From Pedobacter steynii (GTDB lineage Bacteria > Bacteroidota > Bacteroidia > Sphingobacteriales > Sphingobacteriaceae), in the NCBI RefSeq assembly GCF_001721645.1, contig NZ_CP017141.1, forward strand, positions 806,001 through 870,000: a DNA stretch of 64,000 nt, given 5' to 3'. The translations under genes were made by a program, and so were the position numbers. Below, piece after piece: positions 1 through 8,623 of the stretch (position 1 is the first letter of the stretch; each line of letters begins with the position of its first letter). Under the pieces are notes generated by a model that had not been told where the DNA came from, did no database searches, and saw nothing but the letters and a program-made list of their open reading frames with translations.

Positions 1-1104
1 TCTAACGAACAGCTTTATTTTTCTTTTGATGACCTGAATGGTGGCAGTAAAATCTATTCCTATACCATAGAGCAGTGTACTTCCGACTGGAAGCCATCCC
101 GTCTTTCCCCGCTGGATTACCTGGAGGGCCTTTCCGAAGACAGAATTACGGAATATAAATATTCTTTCAGCACTTTACAGAAATACACCAATTACTCCCT
201 GATCTTACCCAACTCCCAGATTAAACCGAAAATATCCGGTAACTACTTACTGAAAGTATACGAGGAAGGTAATCCTCAGCAGGCTGTGCTCTCTCAACGG
301 TTTTATGTGGTTGGTAAACAAGTCGATGTAGGGATTAATGTTACGGCAAGTCAGCAGGTTTCCCTGCGTCAGCGCAACCAGAAGATAGATCTGACCATCG
401 CCCATACTACGCCGATACAGAATCCTTCCCTTGATTTAAAAGCGGTCATCATGCAAAATGGCATTCCTCAGACTGCCATACTCAATACAAACCCAACTTT
501 TATCAGACCCGGCGCATTGGTATACAACGACCTGAACAGCAACGATTTCCCTGCAGGGAATGAATTCAGAAAGTTTGATATCCGCAGCTTCCGGTATAAA
601 GCGGAGAATGTACAGGAAATCATCAGAGAAGATACTGCGATTAACGTTACCCTCTTTACCGACATCAACGGCAATGCCGCCAAGTTTACCAACAGGTTTG
701 ATGAGAACGGCAACTTCTACATCAGAAATATGGAAGGCCGGGATCCAAATACAGACAGCGATTATGCCAATATTCAGTTTAGCTTAAATGCCAGCCCTCC
801 GGCTACCGCAGGAGACGCCTATGTAGTGGGCCGTTTCAATAACTATGTATTAAATGAAGCGAGTAAGCTCAGTTATGAGCCTTCCCGTCGTCGTTTTTAT
901 AAAAACATCAAGTTAAAACAAGGCTTATACGATTATAAGTATGTATGGCTGGATAAGCAAAGCGGAAAAACAGATCAGTCCCTGTTTGAAGGGTCTTTCT
1001 TCGAAACAGAAAACACCTACCAGGTATTTGTCTATTACCGCAGACCGGGTTCCCGCTGGGAAGAACTCATTGGTTTTGTGAATGTGAATACCACCAAAAG
1101 ATAA
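1..1104 (+). CDS. Type IX secretion plug-domain protein (DUF5103), 5' truncated
   Basis: The reading frame is open from the first base, so the N-terminus lies outside the window and at least 367 C-terminal residues are present. The visible part resembles DUF5103 / T9SS plug proteins of Bacteroidota: a beta-rich N-terminal domain (YTIEQCTSDWKPS, then the DYLEG segment) and a C-terminal domain ending in YQVFVYYRRPGSRWEELIG. Family members act at the outer membrane with the type IX secretion translocon; that role is family knowledge, not visible here. The gene ends 3 bp before the stop of the convergent alpha-amylase gene, leaving no room for a separate terminator. An internal ATG near position 286 is not a credible start because homologous sequence continues upstream. 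Confidence 0.82.
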   Translation, partial: SNEQLYFSFDDLNGGSKIYSYTIEQCTSDWKPSRLSPLDYLEGLSEDRITEYKYSFSTLQKYTNYSLILPNSQIKPKISGNYLLKVYEEGNPQQAVLSQRFYVVGKQVDVGINVTASQQVSLRQRNQKIDLTIAHTTPIQNPSLDLKAVIMQNGIPQTAILNTNPTFIRPGALVYNDLNSNDFPAGNEFRKFDIRSFRYKAENVQEIIREDTAINVTLFTDINGNAAKFTNRFDENGNFYIRNMEGRDPNTDSDYANIQFSLNASPPATAGDAYVVGRFNNYVLNEASKLSYEPSRRRFYKNIKLKQGLYDYKYVWLDKQSGKTDQSLFEGSFFETENTYQVFVYYRRPGSRWEELIGFVNVNTTKR

Positions 1105-1107
1105 AGC

Positions 1108-2601
1108 TTAGTTTTCCTGTTTAAATACCCATACTGCAAGGCTTTCCGCATCACAGAAAAACTCTGCCCAACCGGTTTCATTTACCCTTACTTCCTCTTT
1201 TCTACCACCTATTGCATCGATCATGAGCTTTCCCTGATGTTCGATCCCCATTTCCATTGCCTTAAAACCTTCCGCTCCATTGCTCATCAATACTGCCAGG
1301 CCGGAATCTTCCTTTTCGGGGATCCCTGCCCTTGTCCAGCCGATGCAATTGGAAAAATCCAGGTAATCGCGCTGTGGTCCATAAGCGAGTGCCTTTCTGA
1401 TCTTAACCATTGCGCTTAAGGAAGACAATACCGGAAGTTCTACGCTCACCTCTTTCCCTTCTTTATTTTCATCTGTATACTTCGCCCCATACAGGTCAGG
1501 ATAAAAAAGGCAGGGGATCCCCTGCTCCCGAAAAAGGATTAAGGCATAGGCCAGTGGGCGAAACCACCATTCCACGTAAGATTCCAATGCCTGTAAAGGC
1601 TGCGAATCATGGTTGTCTACAAAAGTAACCGTCAGCAAAGGATGACTTTGAACCAGGGTATCGTCAAATATTTTAGTCAGGTCGTAATGTTCCTTCTCTT
1701 TGGCTGCAAGCTGAAAATTCCGGTGAAGAAGGGAATCAAACAGCTGCATTCTCCCCTCTGTCAGCTCCAGATAATGCTGAAGCTCTTCCCGGCTTTCGAT
1801 ATTCCAGTTTTCTGCTACTACAAAAAAACCTTCTTCAAAAGTAGCTTTCATATGGTCCAGCCAATCGATTAAAAACTCAGTAGAGATGTGTTTCACTGCA
1901 TCCAGCCGGAATCCCCTCATGCCGCAGGTATGAACATACCACTCTCCCCATTGTTTCAGGTCTGCCCTCACTTCCGGATTCCTGAACTCCAGGTCATTGA
2001 ACATCAGGTAATCATAATTTCCCAGTTCCTTAGAGGGTACCTCCTCCCATCCTTCCCCATATTGGTTCTGAATGGAAAAGATACCCGTTTCTTTCCGGTC
2101 CTCCGCCCAGTCTATTCCGCTAAAACAATCTTTATCCCATATGAACGAAGAATATTGTCCTCCTCTTCCAGGGAAATCAAACCGGGTCCATGCCTCAATT
2201 TCAAATGCTTCTGAAGTAAACTCTTCTCTGTTTTCAGGATTGACAGACCTGACCATCACCTTTTCCAGCTCATCAGCTCCCGCCTTATGGTTAAAGACCA
2301 CATCCGCAATAACCGCAATTCCATTTTGCTGCAACACCTTTATGGCTTCCTGATAAGCAGCCTTAGACCCATACTTCGTTTCTACCGTATCCTTTTGATT
2401 AAATTCACCCAGATCGTAAAGATCATAAGGGTCGTAACCTACAGAAGAAGCTCCCGAACTTGCTTTATAAGCCGGAGGAAACCAAAGCCCCGTAATACCT
2501 GTCCCGGCGAGTGCTTCCGCTTCATTTTTTGCTTTATCCCATAACTTTGCTTCTTCATTATAGTACCAATGAAAATATTGCAGCAGCGTTTGATTGTCCA
2601 T
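1108..2601 (-). CDS. Alpha-amylase, GH13 (subfamily 5-like), cytoplasmic
   Basis: This 497-aa enzyme is expected to hydrolyse internal alpha-1,4 bonds of starch or glycogen-type glucans. It has no signal peptide, so it should act on internal or imported maltodextrins. GH13 hallmarks are in order: IADVVFNHKAG (region I, about residue 100), GFRLDAVKHIS (region II with the nucleophile Asp), FFVVAENW (acid/base Glu) and FVDNHDSQP (stabiliser Asp). The N-terminus MDNQTLLQYFHW is typical of liquefying GH13_5 amylases, which supports the ATG at 2601 over an in-frame GTG five codons upstream. It stands alone, convergent with the T9SS plug gene and divergent from the PAP2 gene. Subfamily is inferred from overall similarity. 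Confidence 0.93.
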   Translation of the reverse strand: MDNQTLLQYFHWYYNEEAKLWDKAKNEAEALAGTGITGLWFPPAYKASSGASSVGYDPYDLYDLGEFNQKDTVETKYGSKAAYQEAIKVLQQNGIAVIADVVFNHKAGADELEKVMVRSVNPENREEFTSEAFEIEAWTRFDFPGRGGQYSSFIWDKDCFSGIDWAEDRKETGIFSIQNQYGEGWEEVPSKELGNYDYLMFNDLEFRNPEVRADLKQWGEWYVHTCGMRGFRLDAVKHISTEFLIDWLDHMKATFEEGFFVVAENWNIESREELQHYLELTEGRMQLFDSLLHRNFQLAAKEKEHYDLTKIFDDTLVQSHPLLTVTFVDNHDSQPLQALESYVEWWFRPLAYALILFREQGIPCLFYPDLYGAKYTDENKEGKEVSVELPVLSSLSAMVKIRKALAYGPQRDYLDFSNCIGWTRAGIPEKEDSGLAVLMSNGAEGFKAMEMGIEHQGKLMIDAIGGRKEEVRVNETGWAEFFCDAESLAVWVFKQEN

Positions 2602-2656
2602 GTTTAACAATAACACCAGACCTTATAATTTGTTTATCAGGCTTTACAGAATTCCC

Positions 2657-2664
2657 TATCTTTG
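2657..2664 (+). promoter_or_regulatory. Bacteroidota -7 promoter element (TATCTTTG)
   Basis: TATCTTTG matches the Bacteroidota housekeeping -7 consensus TAnnTTTG. It lies 75 bp upstream of the PAP2 gene ATG. No equally clear -33 TTG was fixed. Confidence 0.45.
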
Positions 2665-2738
2665 AAGGATATTAATTTTATCCGGTGGCGACAACAATTT
2701 ACGGGTATATTAATCCGTTAAAGCATTTTACGAATACC

Positions 2739-4127
2739 ATGCAGTTCAGATTTCATTTTTACTCCCTCCTATTTGCCGGATGCCTCAGTTTCAGCCCCTT
2801 CATTGGAAGGGCACAATATGCAGACAGCACTTTACAACAGCCCACAGCTAACCATTTCTGGAAAAGTTCCTTTGTTAAAAAATCCACGGTTCCGGTTCTG
2901 ATGTTCGGAGCTACTGCCCTGACCTGGCCTCACCGTAAAGAGATCAGAGAGGTAAGGAACCGGTTCATTCCAACATTCAGGTATAAGTTCGATGATTACC
3001 TTCAATATGCCCCCGCCGCCGCGGTTGTGGCCCTGAATATGGCAGGAGTAAAAGGAAAGCACAGTCCGAAAAGGGCCTTTGTTTCCTATGCCTTCTCCCT
3101 CGGAATAATGGGAGCAGTAGTGAACGGTGTAAAACACACTGCAAGAGTAGAACGTCCTGATGCCAGTTCAAAGAATTCCTTTCCTTCCGGACATACCGCA
3201 ATGGCTTTCATGAATGCGGCAGTTCTGGATAAAGAATACGGCGAATACAGGCACCCGCTATATGGGGTTGCAGGCTATGCGATGGCCACAGCAACCGCTT
3301 TAGGCCGGGGTTTAAATAACAGACACTGGGTAACAGACGTACTTGCCGGTGCTGGTGTGGGGATTCTCTCCACGGAAGTCGGCTATCTGATTACCGACCA
3401 GCTATTTAAAAACAGGGGCATGAATGAACCTGTAAAAAGAAACCCCATCCCTATTCAGGCCAGACCAAGTTTTCTGGAGATGCACCTTGGTTATGCCACT
3501 GCGACCAGCAGAGATCTGGCCGCAGTAGAAGATGGCGGTGTCTATAGCCGGGATGGCTTTAATTATGGGCTGGAGGGTGCCTGGTTCCTCAATAAAAATT
3601 TCGGCATTGGCGGAGAGTTTGCCTTTACCAGTTTCCCATTAAGTTCAGAAAAGGCAGACCTTGGTCCGGACATCAGGGAGATCAGCAATGATTTGTTCAC
3701 TCAGGCGCTTGGGGTAAGGTACCTGAATATAGGCCCCTATTTTAGTCTCCCGCTAGCCAACAACTGGTTTGTTACCGCAAAATTAAATGCAGGACTTTCT
3801 TCGGGCAGTAAGGGGAACATTATCCTCAACATCAAAGAAGAATATCAGAAAGAATACGGGACAGCAGAATTGCCATACCTGAAATATAAACCCAAAGCTG
3901 CGCCAAGCTGGTCTGCAGGCATAGGTATTCAAAAAAGAATTGGCAGAAATACGGCCATTAAGGCCTATACCACCTATTTTGGATCTGCCCATGAATTTGA
4001 TATGGATATCCTTCAGGACATCGATGATGACGGCCATTACATTTACGAACACGTACCTGATGACCATATCAAGACCAGGTTCAACCACCTGACCTTTGGC
4101 ATTGGTATTACCGCATTTATCTGGTAG
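2739..4127 (+). CDS. PAP2-family phosphatase with C-terminal barrel-like domain
   Basis: A 462-aa exported protein predicted to dephosphorylate lipid pyrophosphates or other phosphomonoesters in the envelope. A signal peptide (MQFRFHFYSLLFAGCLSF...GRAQ) begins at ATG 2739; an upstream GTG would add 18 poorly fitting residues. The acid phosphatase signature is complete: KHTARVERP near residue 131, PSGH near 149, and RHWVTDVLAG near 194 (K-x6-RP, SGH, R-x-x-H-x3-D type). From about residue 245 the sequence changes to glycine- and aromatic-rich alternating strands (YATATSRD, GLEGAWFLNKNFGIGGEF) ending in FGIGITAFIW, which suggests an outer-membrane beta-barrel-like module. Such PAP2-barrel fusions are familiar in Bacteroidota. 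The substrate cannot be read from sequence. Confidence 0.85.
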   Translation: MQFRFHFYSLLFAGCLSFSPFIGRAQYADSTLQQPTANHFWKSSFVKKSTVPVLMFGATALTWPHRKEIREVRNRFIPTFRYKFDDYLQYAPAAAVVALNMAGVKGKHSPKRAFVSYAFSLGIMGAVVNGVKHTARVERPDASSKNSFPSGHTAMAFMNAAVLDKEYGEYRHPLYGVAGYAMATATALGRGLNNRHWVTDVLAGAGVGILSTEVGYLITDQLFKNRGMNEPVKRNPIPIQARPSFLEMHLGYATATSRDLAAVEDGGVYSRDGFNYGLEGAWFLNKNFGIGGEFAFTSFPLSSEKADLGPDIREISNDLFTQALGVRYLNIGPYFSLPLANNWFVTAKLNAGLSSGSKGNIILNIKEEYQKEYGTAELPYLKYKPKAAPSWSAGIGIQKRIGRNTAIKAYTTYFGSAHEFDMDILQDIDDDGHYIYEHVPDDHIKTRFNHLTFGIGITAFIW

Positions 4128-4144
4128 ATATGTTCATTTTTACT

Positions 4145-4152
4145 TACTTTTG
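4145..4152 (+). promoter_or_regulatory. -7 promoter element (TACTTTTG) 8 nt before the thioesterase start
   Basis: TACTTTTG fits TAnnTTTG and lies 8 nt upstream of the ATG at 4161, implying a leader of only a few nucleotides. Confidence 0.5.
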
Positions 4153-4160
4153 CAGAAATT

Positions 4161-4682
4161 ATGAGCACAAAAATAAAAAGCCCGAAAGAATCTTTCACCA
4201 TCATGAATGAATTGGTATTGCCGAATGATACCAATACACTTAACAATTTAATGGGGGGCCGACTGCTCCACTGGATGGATATCGCCGCGGCTATTTCTGC
4301 TCAGAAACACTGTAACCGGATCGTCGTTACCGCATCTGTAGATAACGTATCTTTCAAACAACCGATCAAACTTGGGGATGTGATCACCATTGAAGCGAAA
4401 GTTACCCGTGCATTCAATACTTCTGTAGAAGTGAGACTTGATGTATGGGCTGAAAACATTCCTTCAGGAAGCCGTGTAAAATCAAATGAGGCCTATTATA
4501 CCTTTGTAGCGGTAGACCAAAGCGGAAGAACCATTCCGGTACCGGAACTAAAGCCGGAAACAACAGAGGAAACCGAGTTATTTGAGGGGGCTTTAAGAAG
4601 AAGACAACTGCGTTTAATCCTTGGCGGAAAAATGAAAGCCAATGATGCTAAAGAACTTAAGGCGCTGTTCTTCGAAGATTAA
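4161..4682 (+). CDS. Acyl-CoA thioesterase (hotdog fold)
   Basis: A 173-aa single-hotdog acyl-CoA thioesterase of the YciA/BFIT-like group, predicted to hydrolyse acyl-CoA to free fatty acid and CoA in the cytoplasm. The diagnostic region NTLNNLMGGRLLHWMDIAAA (residues about 25-45) carries the Asn/Asp positions of this family, followed by the core strand VVTASVDNVSFKQPIKLGD and a second conserved stretch EAYYTFVAVD. The C-terminal charged tail RRRQLRLILGGKMKA is common in Bacteroidota homologues. The protein has no signal peptide or membrane segment. The cation antiporter gene follows after about 40 bp on the same strand, but a functional link is not evident. Confidence 0.9.
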   Translation: MSTKIKSPKESFTIMNELVLPNDTNTLNNLMGGRLLHWMDIAAAISAQKHCNRIVVTASVDNVSFKQPIKLGDVITIEAKVTRAFNTSVEVRLDVWAENIPSGSRVKSNEAYYTFVAVDQSGRTIPVPELKPETTEETELFEGALRRRQLRLILGGKMKANDAKELKALFFED

Positions 4683-4724
4683 AACCATAGCCACATAAAT
4701 CCGTTATTAAATTAAAAAGGAAAT

Positions 4725-5921
4725 ATGACGACATACACGACACTCATTATTTTAAGCGGACTTGTCATTTTTTCTTACCTATTTGATCTTGTAGCCAGTA
4801 AAACCAAACTACCTTCTGTACTGCTGCTCCTGCTTTTGGGAATTGGTTTACGTGTACTGGTAGACAATCTTCAGCTACATACTTTTAATTTTCTGACGAT
4901 CCTGCCTACATTAGGCACTGTGGGGCTAATCCTGATCGTTTTTGAAGGCTCCCTGGAACTCAAATATGAGCGGGAGAAAAACAAACTGATCAAAGGAGCA
5001 TTCCTGTCGGCTTTTTTTATTTTGATAGCCACAGTATCGATCATTACCTTTATCATCTATCAGATCACCGGAAAAGAGCTGTACGTATGTTTTACCAACG
5101 CCATCCCTTTCAGCGTGATCAGTTCTGCAATTGCCATTCCTTCTGCCGCAGCTTTAAGTAATAAAGGGAAAGAATTTATCATTTACGAATCTTCCTTTTC
5201 CGACATATTAGGGATTATCCTTTTCAATTTCGCCATTTCGAACCCTCATATCTCTGTTTCTTCATTTGCAGGATTAGGGCTGAATACGATACTGATCCTC
5301 ATACTTTCTGCCGTTTCGGGGATTACCTTGCTCTACCTGATGGGCAGGATTTCACACCATATCAAATTCTTCCTGATCATTTCGATCCTGATTCTGGTAT
5401 ATGCCATCGGACAATCCTACCATTTGTCGTCACTGGTGCTCATCCTCTCATTTGGCCTGTTCCTGAACAATGCAGATACGATAAAGCATGCTTATTTCAG
5501 GAGCGTATTTATCTATAAGAATTTATCAAATGACCTGACACAATTGTATCAGCTATCAGCGGAAAGTGCTTTTATTATCCGCACGTTTTTCTTCGTGATC
5601 TTCGGATTCACTATGAATATCTATGCGCTGAATGATGGAATTGTGATTGCAAACGGACTGATTATCCTGGCTACGATATTTGTTATCCGTTTTGTTTACC
5701 TGAAACTTTTCAGAAAGGAAAATAGCGGCACAGAATCTTTTATTGCCCCCAGAGGGCTGATCAGTATCTTATTGTATTTTAACCTACCTCCGGCACTAAA
5801 AATACCAGAGGTAGGCACGGCTTTTCTCTTCATGGTGGTATTGGGGTCAAGCCTGATTATGAGTATTGGTTTGCTATCTGCAAAGAAAACAGTGCAAGTT
5901 GCATCACCTGCAGAACATTAA
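4725..5921 (+). CDS. Cation:proton antiporter (CPA1/NhaP-like)
   Basis: A 398-aa polytopic membrane protein with about 11-12 hydrophobic segments, predicted to exchange Na+ or K+ for protons. The N-terminus (LIILSGLVIFSYLFDLVASK, then LPSVLLLLLLGIGLRVL) and the segment GTVGLILIVFEGSLELK match the CPA1 Na+/H+ exchanger fold. ISSAIAIPSAAALSN and ESSFSDILGIILFNF occupy the positions of the ion-binding discontinuous helices, with the Asp of SFSD the likely proton/cation carboxylate. There is no C-terminal TrkA domain, so the protein is at the short end of the family. Its stop codon overlaps the stop of the opposite-strand EVE gene by 4 bp. Confidence 0.87.
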   Translation: MTTYTTLIILSGLVIFSYLFDLVASKTKLPSVLLLLLLGIGLRVLVDNLQLHTFNFLTILPTLGTVGLILIVFEGSLELKYEREKNKLIKGAFLSAFFILIATVSIITFIIYQITGKELYVCFTNAIPFSVISSAIAIPSAAALSNKGKEFIIYESSFSDILGIILFNFAISNPHISVSSFAGLGLNTILILILSAVSGITLLYLMGRISHHIKFFLIISILILVYAIGQSYHLSSLVLILSFGLFLNNADTIKHAYFRSVFIYKNLSNDLTQLYQLSAESAFIIRTFFFVIFGFTMNIYALNDGIVIANGLIILATIFVIRFVYLKLFRKENSGTESFIAPRGLISILLYFNLPPALKIPEVGTAFLFMVVLGSSLIMSIGLLSAKKTVQVASPAEH

Positions 5922-6325
5922 ACGGAACCCATTTCCAGGATCTTATCAAACTCCTCTGCTTTAAGCTGCATGACAGACAAGCGTCCCTGTCTAACCAGGG
6001 AAATATCTTTTAAGCTTTCTTCTGCTTTGATTTGCTCTAAGCTAACCGGAGTCTTTAAAGCTTCCAGCGGAGCAAGGTCAACCACTACCCAGTTGGCATC
6101 TTCTGTAGTCGGATCCTGATAGAATTCTTTTACCACTTTAGCAATTCCAACCACATTTTTTCCTTCATTACTATGGTAAAATAATACAAGGTCCCCTTCT
6201 TTCATCAATTTCAGGTTATTGCGTGCCTGATAATTTCTTACACCATCCCAGAAGGTTCTTCCATCCTGGTTAAACTTTTCCCAACTGTATTTAAAGGGTT
6301 CACTTTTTACGAGCCAATGATTCAT
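5918..6325 (-). CDS. EVE domain-containing protein
   Basis: A 135-aa single-domain protein, MNHWLVKSEPFKYSWEKF through the C-terminus, matching the EVE (PUA-like) fold found in human THYN1 and many bacterial proteins. Conserved features are the N-terminal YWLVKSEP-type strand, TFWDGVRNYQARNNLK, and LVLFYHSNEGKNVVGIAKV. EVE domains are thought to read modified nucleobases, but a specific target here is unknown. The tail overlaps the antiporter gene convergently. A sequence close to TACATTTA lies about 25 nt upstream of the start and could be a weak -7 element. Confidence 0.9.
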   Translation of the reverse strand: MNHWLVKSEPFKYSWEKFNQDGRTFWDGVRNYQARNNLKLMKEGDLVLFYHSNEGKNVVGIAKVVKEFYQDPTTEDANWVVVDLAPLEALKTPVSLEQIKAEESLKDISLVRQGRLSVMQLKAEEFDKILEMGSV

Positions 6326-6489
6326 GGTATTCTTTAGTTAAATGTATCCGGAGATTTCAGCTATTTCTCCGGTTGTATGATTCAGATGTCAAAACTAACA
6401 AATCAGAACGGATTAGGAAACATGCAGGCAATATCAGTAGCATTTTTACTGCATCTAAAGTATCTTGATTGAATTTGCTATTTTAGCAT

Positions 6490-6720
6490 ATGGAATCGAA
6501 CGAGTTAAGGACAGGTAATATTGTAAATTTTCTTAATGGGAGTTCCTGGCTTCAGGGTTATGTGAAAAGTATTGGTGAGTCTAAGTCTGTAATTGATAGC
6601 TGGGTGGTTAAAAACAAGAATTTACAAGGTATTAAAATTCTCAAGCTTGGTTATGTGCATCAACTACAGAATCTTTATTTTGCTTTATTTGCAAAAGAGT
6701 TGAATCAAATCGAAAAATAA
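6490..6720 (+). CDS. Small hypothetical protein, 76 aa
   Basis: I do not assign a function. The 76-residue product starts MESNELRTGNIVNFLNGSSW and has a beta-rich pattern. The ELRxGN opening resembles a group of small Bacteroidota and phage-associated proteins that I know only as hypothetical. It has no signal peptide, membrane segment or cysteine. It stands alone, preceded by a short AT-rich intergenic region and followed by a decayed gene on the other strand. Codon use is coherent and the frame is open from a plausible ATG, so it is probably real. Confidence 0.55.
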   Translation: MESNELRTGNIVNFLNGSSWLQGYVKSIGESKSVIDSWVVKNKNLQGIKILKLGYVHQLQNLYFALFAKELNQIEK

Positions 6721-6739
6721 CAATTTAGCCACAGGTTCT

Positions 6740-7129
6740 TCAATCACGTCTGAACTTATCTAACACTGTCGAGAGTTCTTCTGCTTTATTTGTCCCGATA
6801 AGCAATCTTCCATGGTTGTTAAATTCCAATTGCAGCCCCTGGTTCCCTGAAATATTAAATGCGTTTCCTTTATTTCCAGTCCTGATTCCCCAGCCCCCAT
6901 ACTCCCCTATTGGATGATAACTCCGGACATAAAACCGATCAATTACCTCCTAGGAATAATATTTAAAAGACCTGTGAAAAGGAAAAAACCTCACATAAAC
7001 CCCATCAGTTTGAATGCGGGTTTCCAGTCGGAAGTTGAAGAACAGGATGCTCAGTAAAAAAACAAATCCGGTAATGAATAAAAGTGCTGTATCCGTTACC
7101 GGTTTTACAGGATGCTTACCCGTTGCTTA
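6740..7129 (-). pseudogene. Decayed DUF6141-like membrane protein gene
   Basis: Reading the minus strand from about 7126 to 6740 gives a continuous protein-like sequence interrupted by one in-frame TAG at 6950-6952. Upstream of the stop are a hydrophobic segment (FITGFVFLLSILFFNFRLET) and a strand-like VYVRFFPFHRSFKYYS. Downstream are IDRFYVRSYHPIGEYGGWGI and GLQLEFNNHGRLLIGT, which strongly resemble the conserved C-terminal half of DUF6141 proteins. The position of the TAG is where homologues usually carry a Trp, consistent with TGG to TAG. No start codon or N-terminal membrane segment is present; the frame closes with a stop at 7127-7129. I call it a truncated, nonsense-mutated relic. Family assignment is from memory. 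Confidence 0.6.
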
Positions 7130-7451
7130 GCCGCTGTACACTCGCTCTTGAGCGTGTCTGCACCGAGTATACACCGCATATAGAGCTAGTTACCCTAAAA
7201 CTTGTTACCTGCAAGATACAAAGCAAATTCCTTGCTTAGTGTTGGACAGGATTTGCTAATTGATAGTGGACACCTGCCAAGTTGAGCCGAAATCGCCATG
7301 CCAATGTAATTTCAAAGAAGGCCTCGCTTCAAAACTATCTTTTTCTATAAAAACTGCTGGTTCCAAAAAGTACAATACCATTAGCCAATAGTACAAGATT
7401 CCGACTTCCTCATTCCAGACTTTTGTCCTGTTAATCACTAATACCTCAGCA
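7130..7451. other. Intergenic region, no gene recognised
   Basis: These 322 bases hold no convincing ORF. There is a small near-palindrome at 7139-7156 (CACTCGCTC/GAGCGTG). The stretch from about 7240 to 7310 looks like the kind of sequence found at insertion-sequence ends, but no matching partner end or transposase was found. The minus-strand ORF running into the MFS gene is a shadow. No TAnnTTTG element was found close to the MFS start. Confidence 0.3.
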
Positions 7452-8618
7452 ATGAAAAATTTATCAAACACTGGAATATTTGCCTTATTACTTTGCAGTA
7501 GTCTCACCATTATGGTGGGTACCGTAATAGCCCCGTCTTTAACAGAAGTGTCCGTACACCTGGGCTTTACCCGCAATCCAGGCTGGTTAATTACCTTACC
7601 CGCACTTGGCGTGGTACTGTTCGCCCCTATTGCAGGAAAACTGATGGACCGAAAAGGACCATATACCCTGATGTGTTGGGGATTGATACCATATGCCTTA
7701 TTTGGCGTCATCGGAATATGGTTGAGCCATCCCATCATCTTAATTGCAGACCGCATTCTTTTAGGAGCTGCAACGGCCGCAATCCAGACGTCAGGAACGG
7801 GGCTGATCGCTCATTTCTTTGAAAATGAATCCCGCATAAAAATGATCGCCTGGCAGGGAATGGCCATTGAATCAGGCGGTGTACTGTTTCTAAGCCTCGG
7901 AGGGATTCTGGCGGAGCTCAACTGGCAATATCCTTTTTTTATTTACCTGATTGCCATCTTATGCCTGTTCCTTGTGAGGCTCAGTATTCCTAAAGTTAAG
8001 GCCATGCCCAATTCCGAAAAGCAGTTACAATCACCTACGATCCCCAAAAACATGATCCAAATCTTAAGCCATGTGGTCATGGCCATGATCCTGTTCTTCA
8101 TCGTTGTCGTTGGCCTGCCTCAATACCTTCCTCATTCTTTTGGGTTCAGCACTTCCTTAACGGGCTATTTCATGGCTTTCATTTCCATCATTGCCGTATG
8201 CACAGCCAGTATCGTCCCACTGCTCATCAGACAGATCGGTTCAAAATACACATTGGCTACAGGTTTTGGATTTTTTGCAGCAGCACACTTACTGTATTTC
8301 TTTTCCGGTCATATCAGTTATCTGATCCTCGCTGCAATCGCTACCGGAACCGGCTTTGGGTTCACGATTCCCTTATTGAACCACCTGACGCTCGAAGAAA
8401 GCACATTCCATAACCGGGGGAGAAACCTTGGATATTATTCGATGGGAATTTTTGGAGGACAGTTCCTTTCCTCTTTCATCGAACTTTTATCACTGGACAT
8501 GAAAACTACCTTTTTAATTGCTGCAACCATCGGCACACTGGTAGCTGCAAACCTCTTTTACCAGGCAAGAAAAACTGCCGCCAGCATTGTAAACAATAAT
8601 TTTAACCTTAATAAATAA
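7452..8618 (+). CDS. MFS transporter
   Basis: A 388-aa major facilitator with 12 predicted membrane segments. The cytoplasmic loop between helices 2 and 3 carries GKLMDRKGPYTL, a standard MFS motif A (G-x-x-x-D-R-x-G-R/K). Helix 1 starts GIFALLLCSSLTIMVGTVIAP and helix 4 follows LIADRILLGAATAAIQTS. The family includes drug and aromatic-compound exporters and solute importers; substrate cannot be read directly. The next gene, a DAPG/phloretin-hydrolase-like enzyme, starts 5 bp downstream, so the two are almost certainly one operon and may share a phenolic substrate. An AraC regulator lies beyond it. Confidence 0.9.
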   Translation: MKNLSNTGIFALLLCSSLTIMVGTVIAPSLTEVSVHLGFTRNPGWLITLPALGVVLFAPIAGKLMDRKGPYTLMCWGLIPYALFGVIGIWLSHPIILIADRILLGAATAAIQTSGTGLIAHFFENESRIKMIAWQGMAIESGGVLFLSLGGILAELNWQYPFFIYLIAILCLFLVRLSIPKVKAMPNSEKQLQSPTIPKNMIQILSHVVMAMILFFIVVVGLPQYLPHSFGFSTSLTGYFMAFISIIAVCTASIVPLLIRQIGSKYTLATGFGFFAAAHLLYFFSGHISYLILAAIATGTGFGFTIPLLNHLTLEESTFHNRGRNLGYYSMGIFGGQFLSSFIELLSLDMKTTFLIAATIGTLVAANLFYQARKTAASIVNNNFNLNK

Positions 8619-8623
8619 ATATC

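Noticed and set aside
7240..7310. Possible insertion-sequence end
   Set aside because: The stretch has an IS-end feel, but no partner inverted repeat, target duplication or transposase remnant was found.
7256..7756. 166-aa minus-strand ORF overlapping the MFS start
   Set aside because: It is antisense to MFS codons for most of its length and has no recognisable domain.
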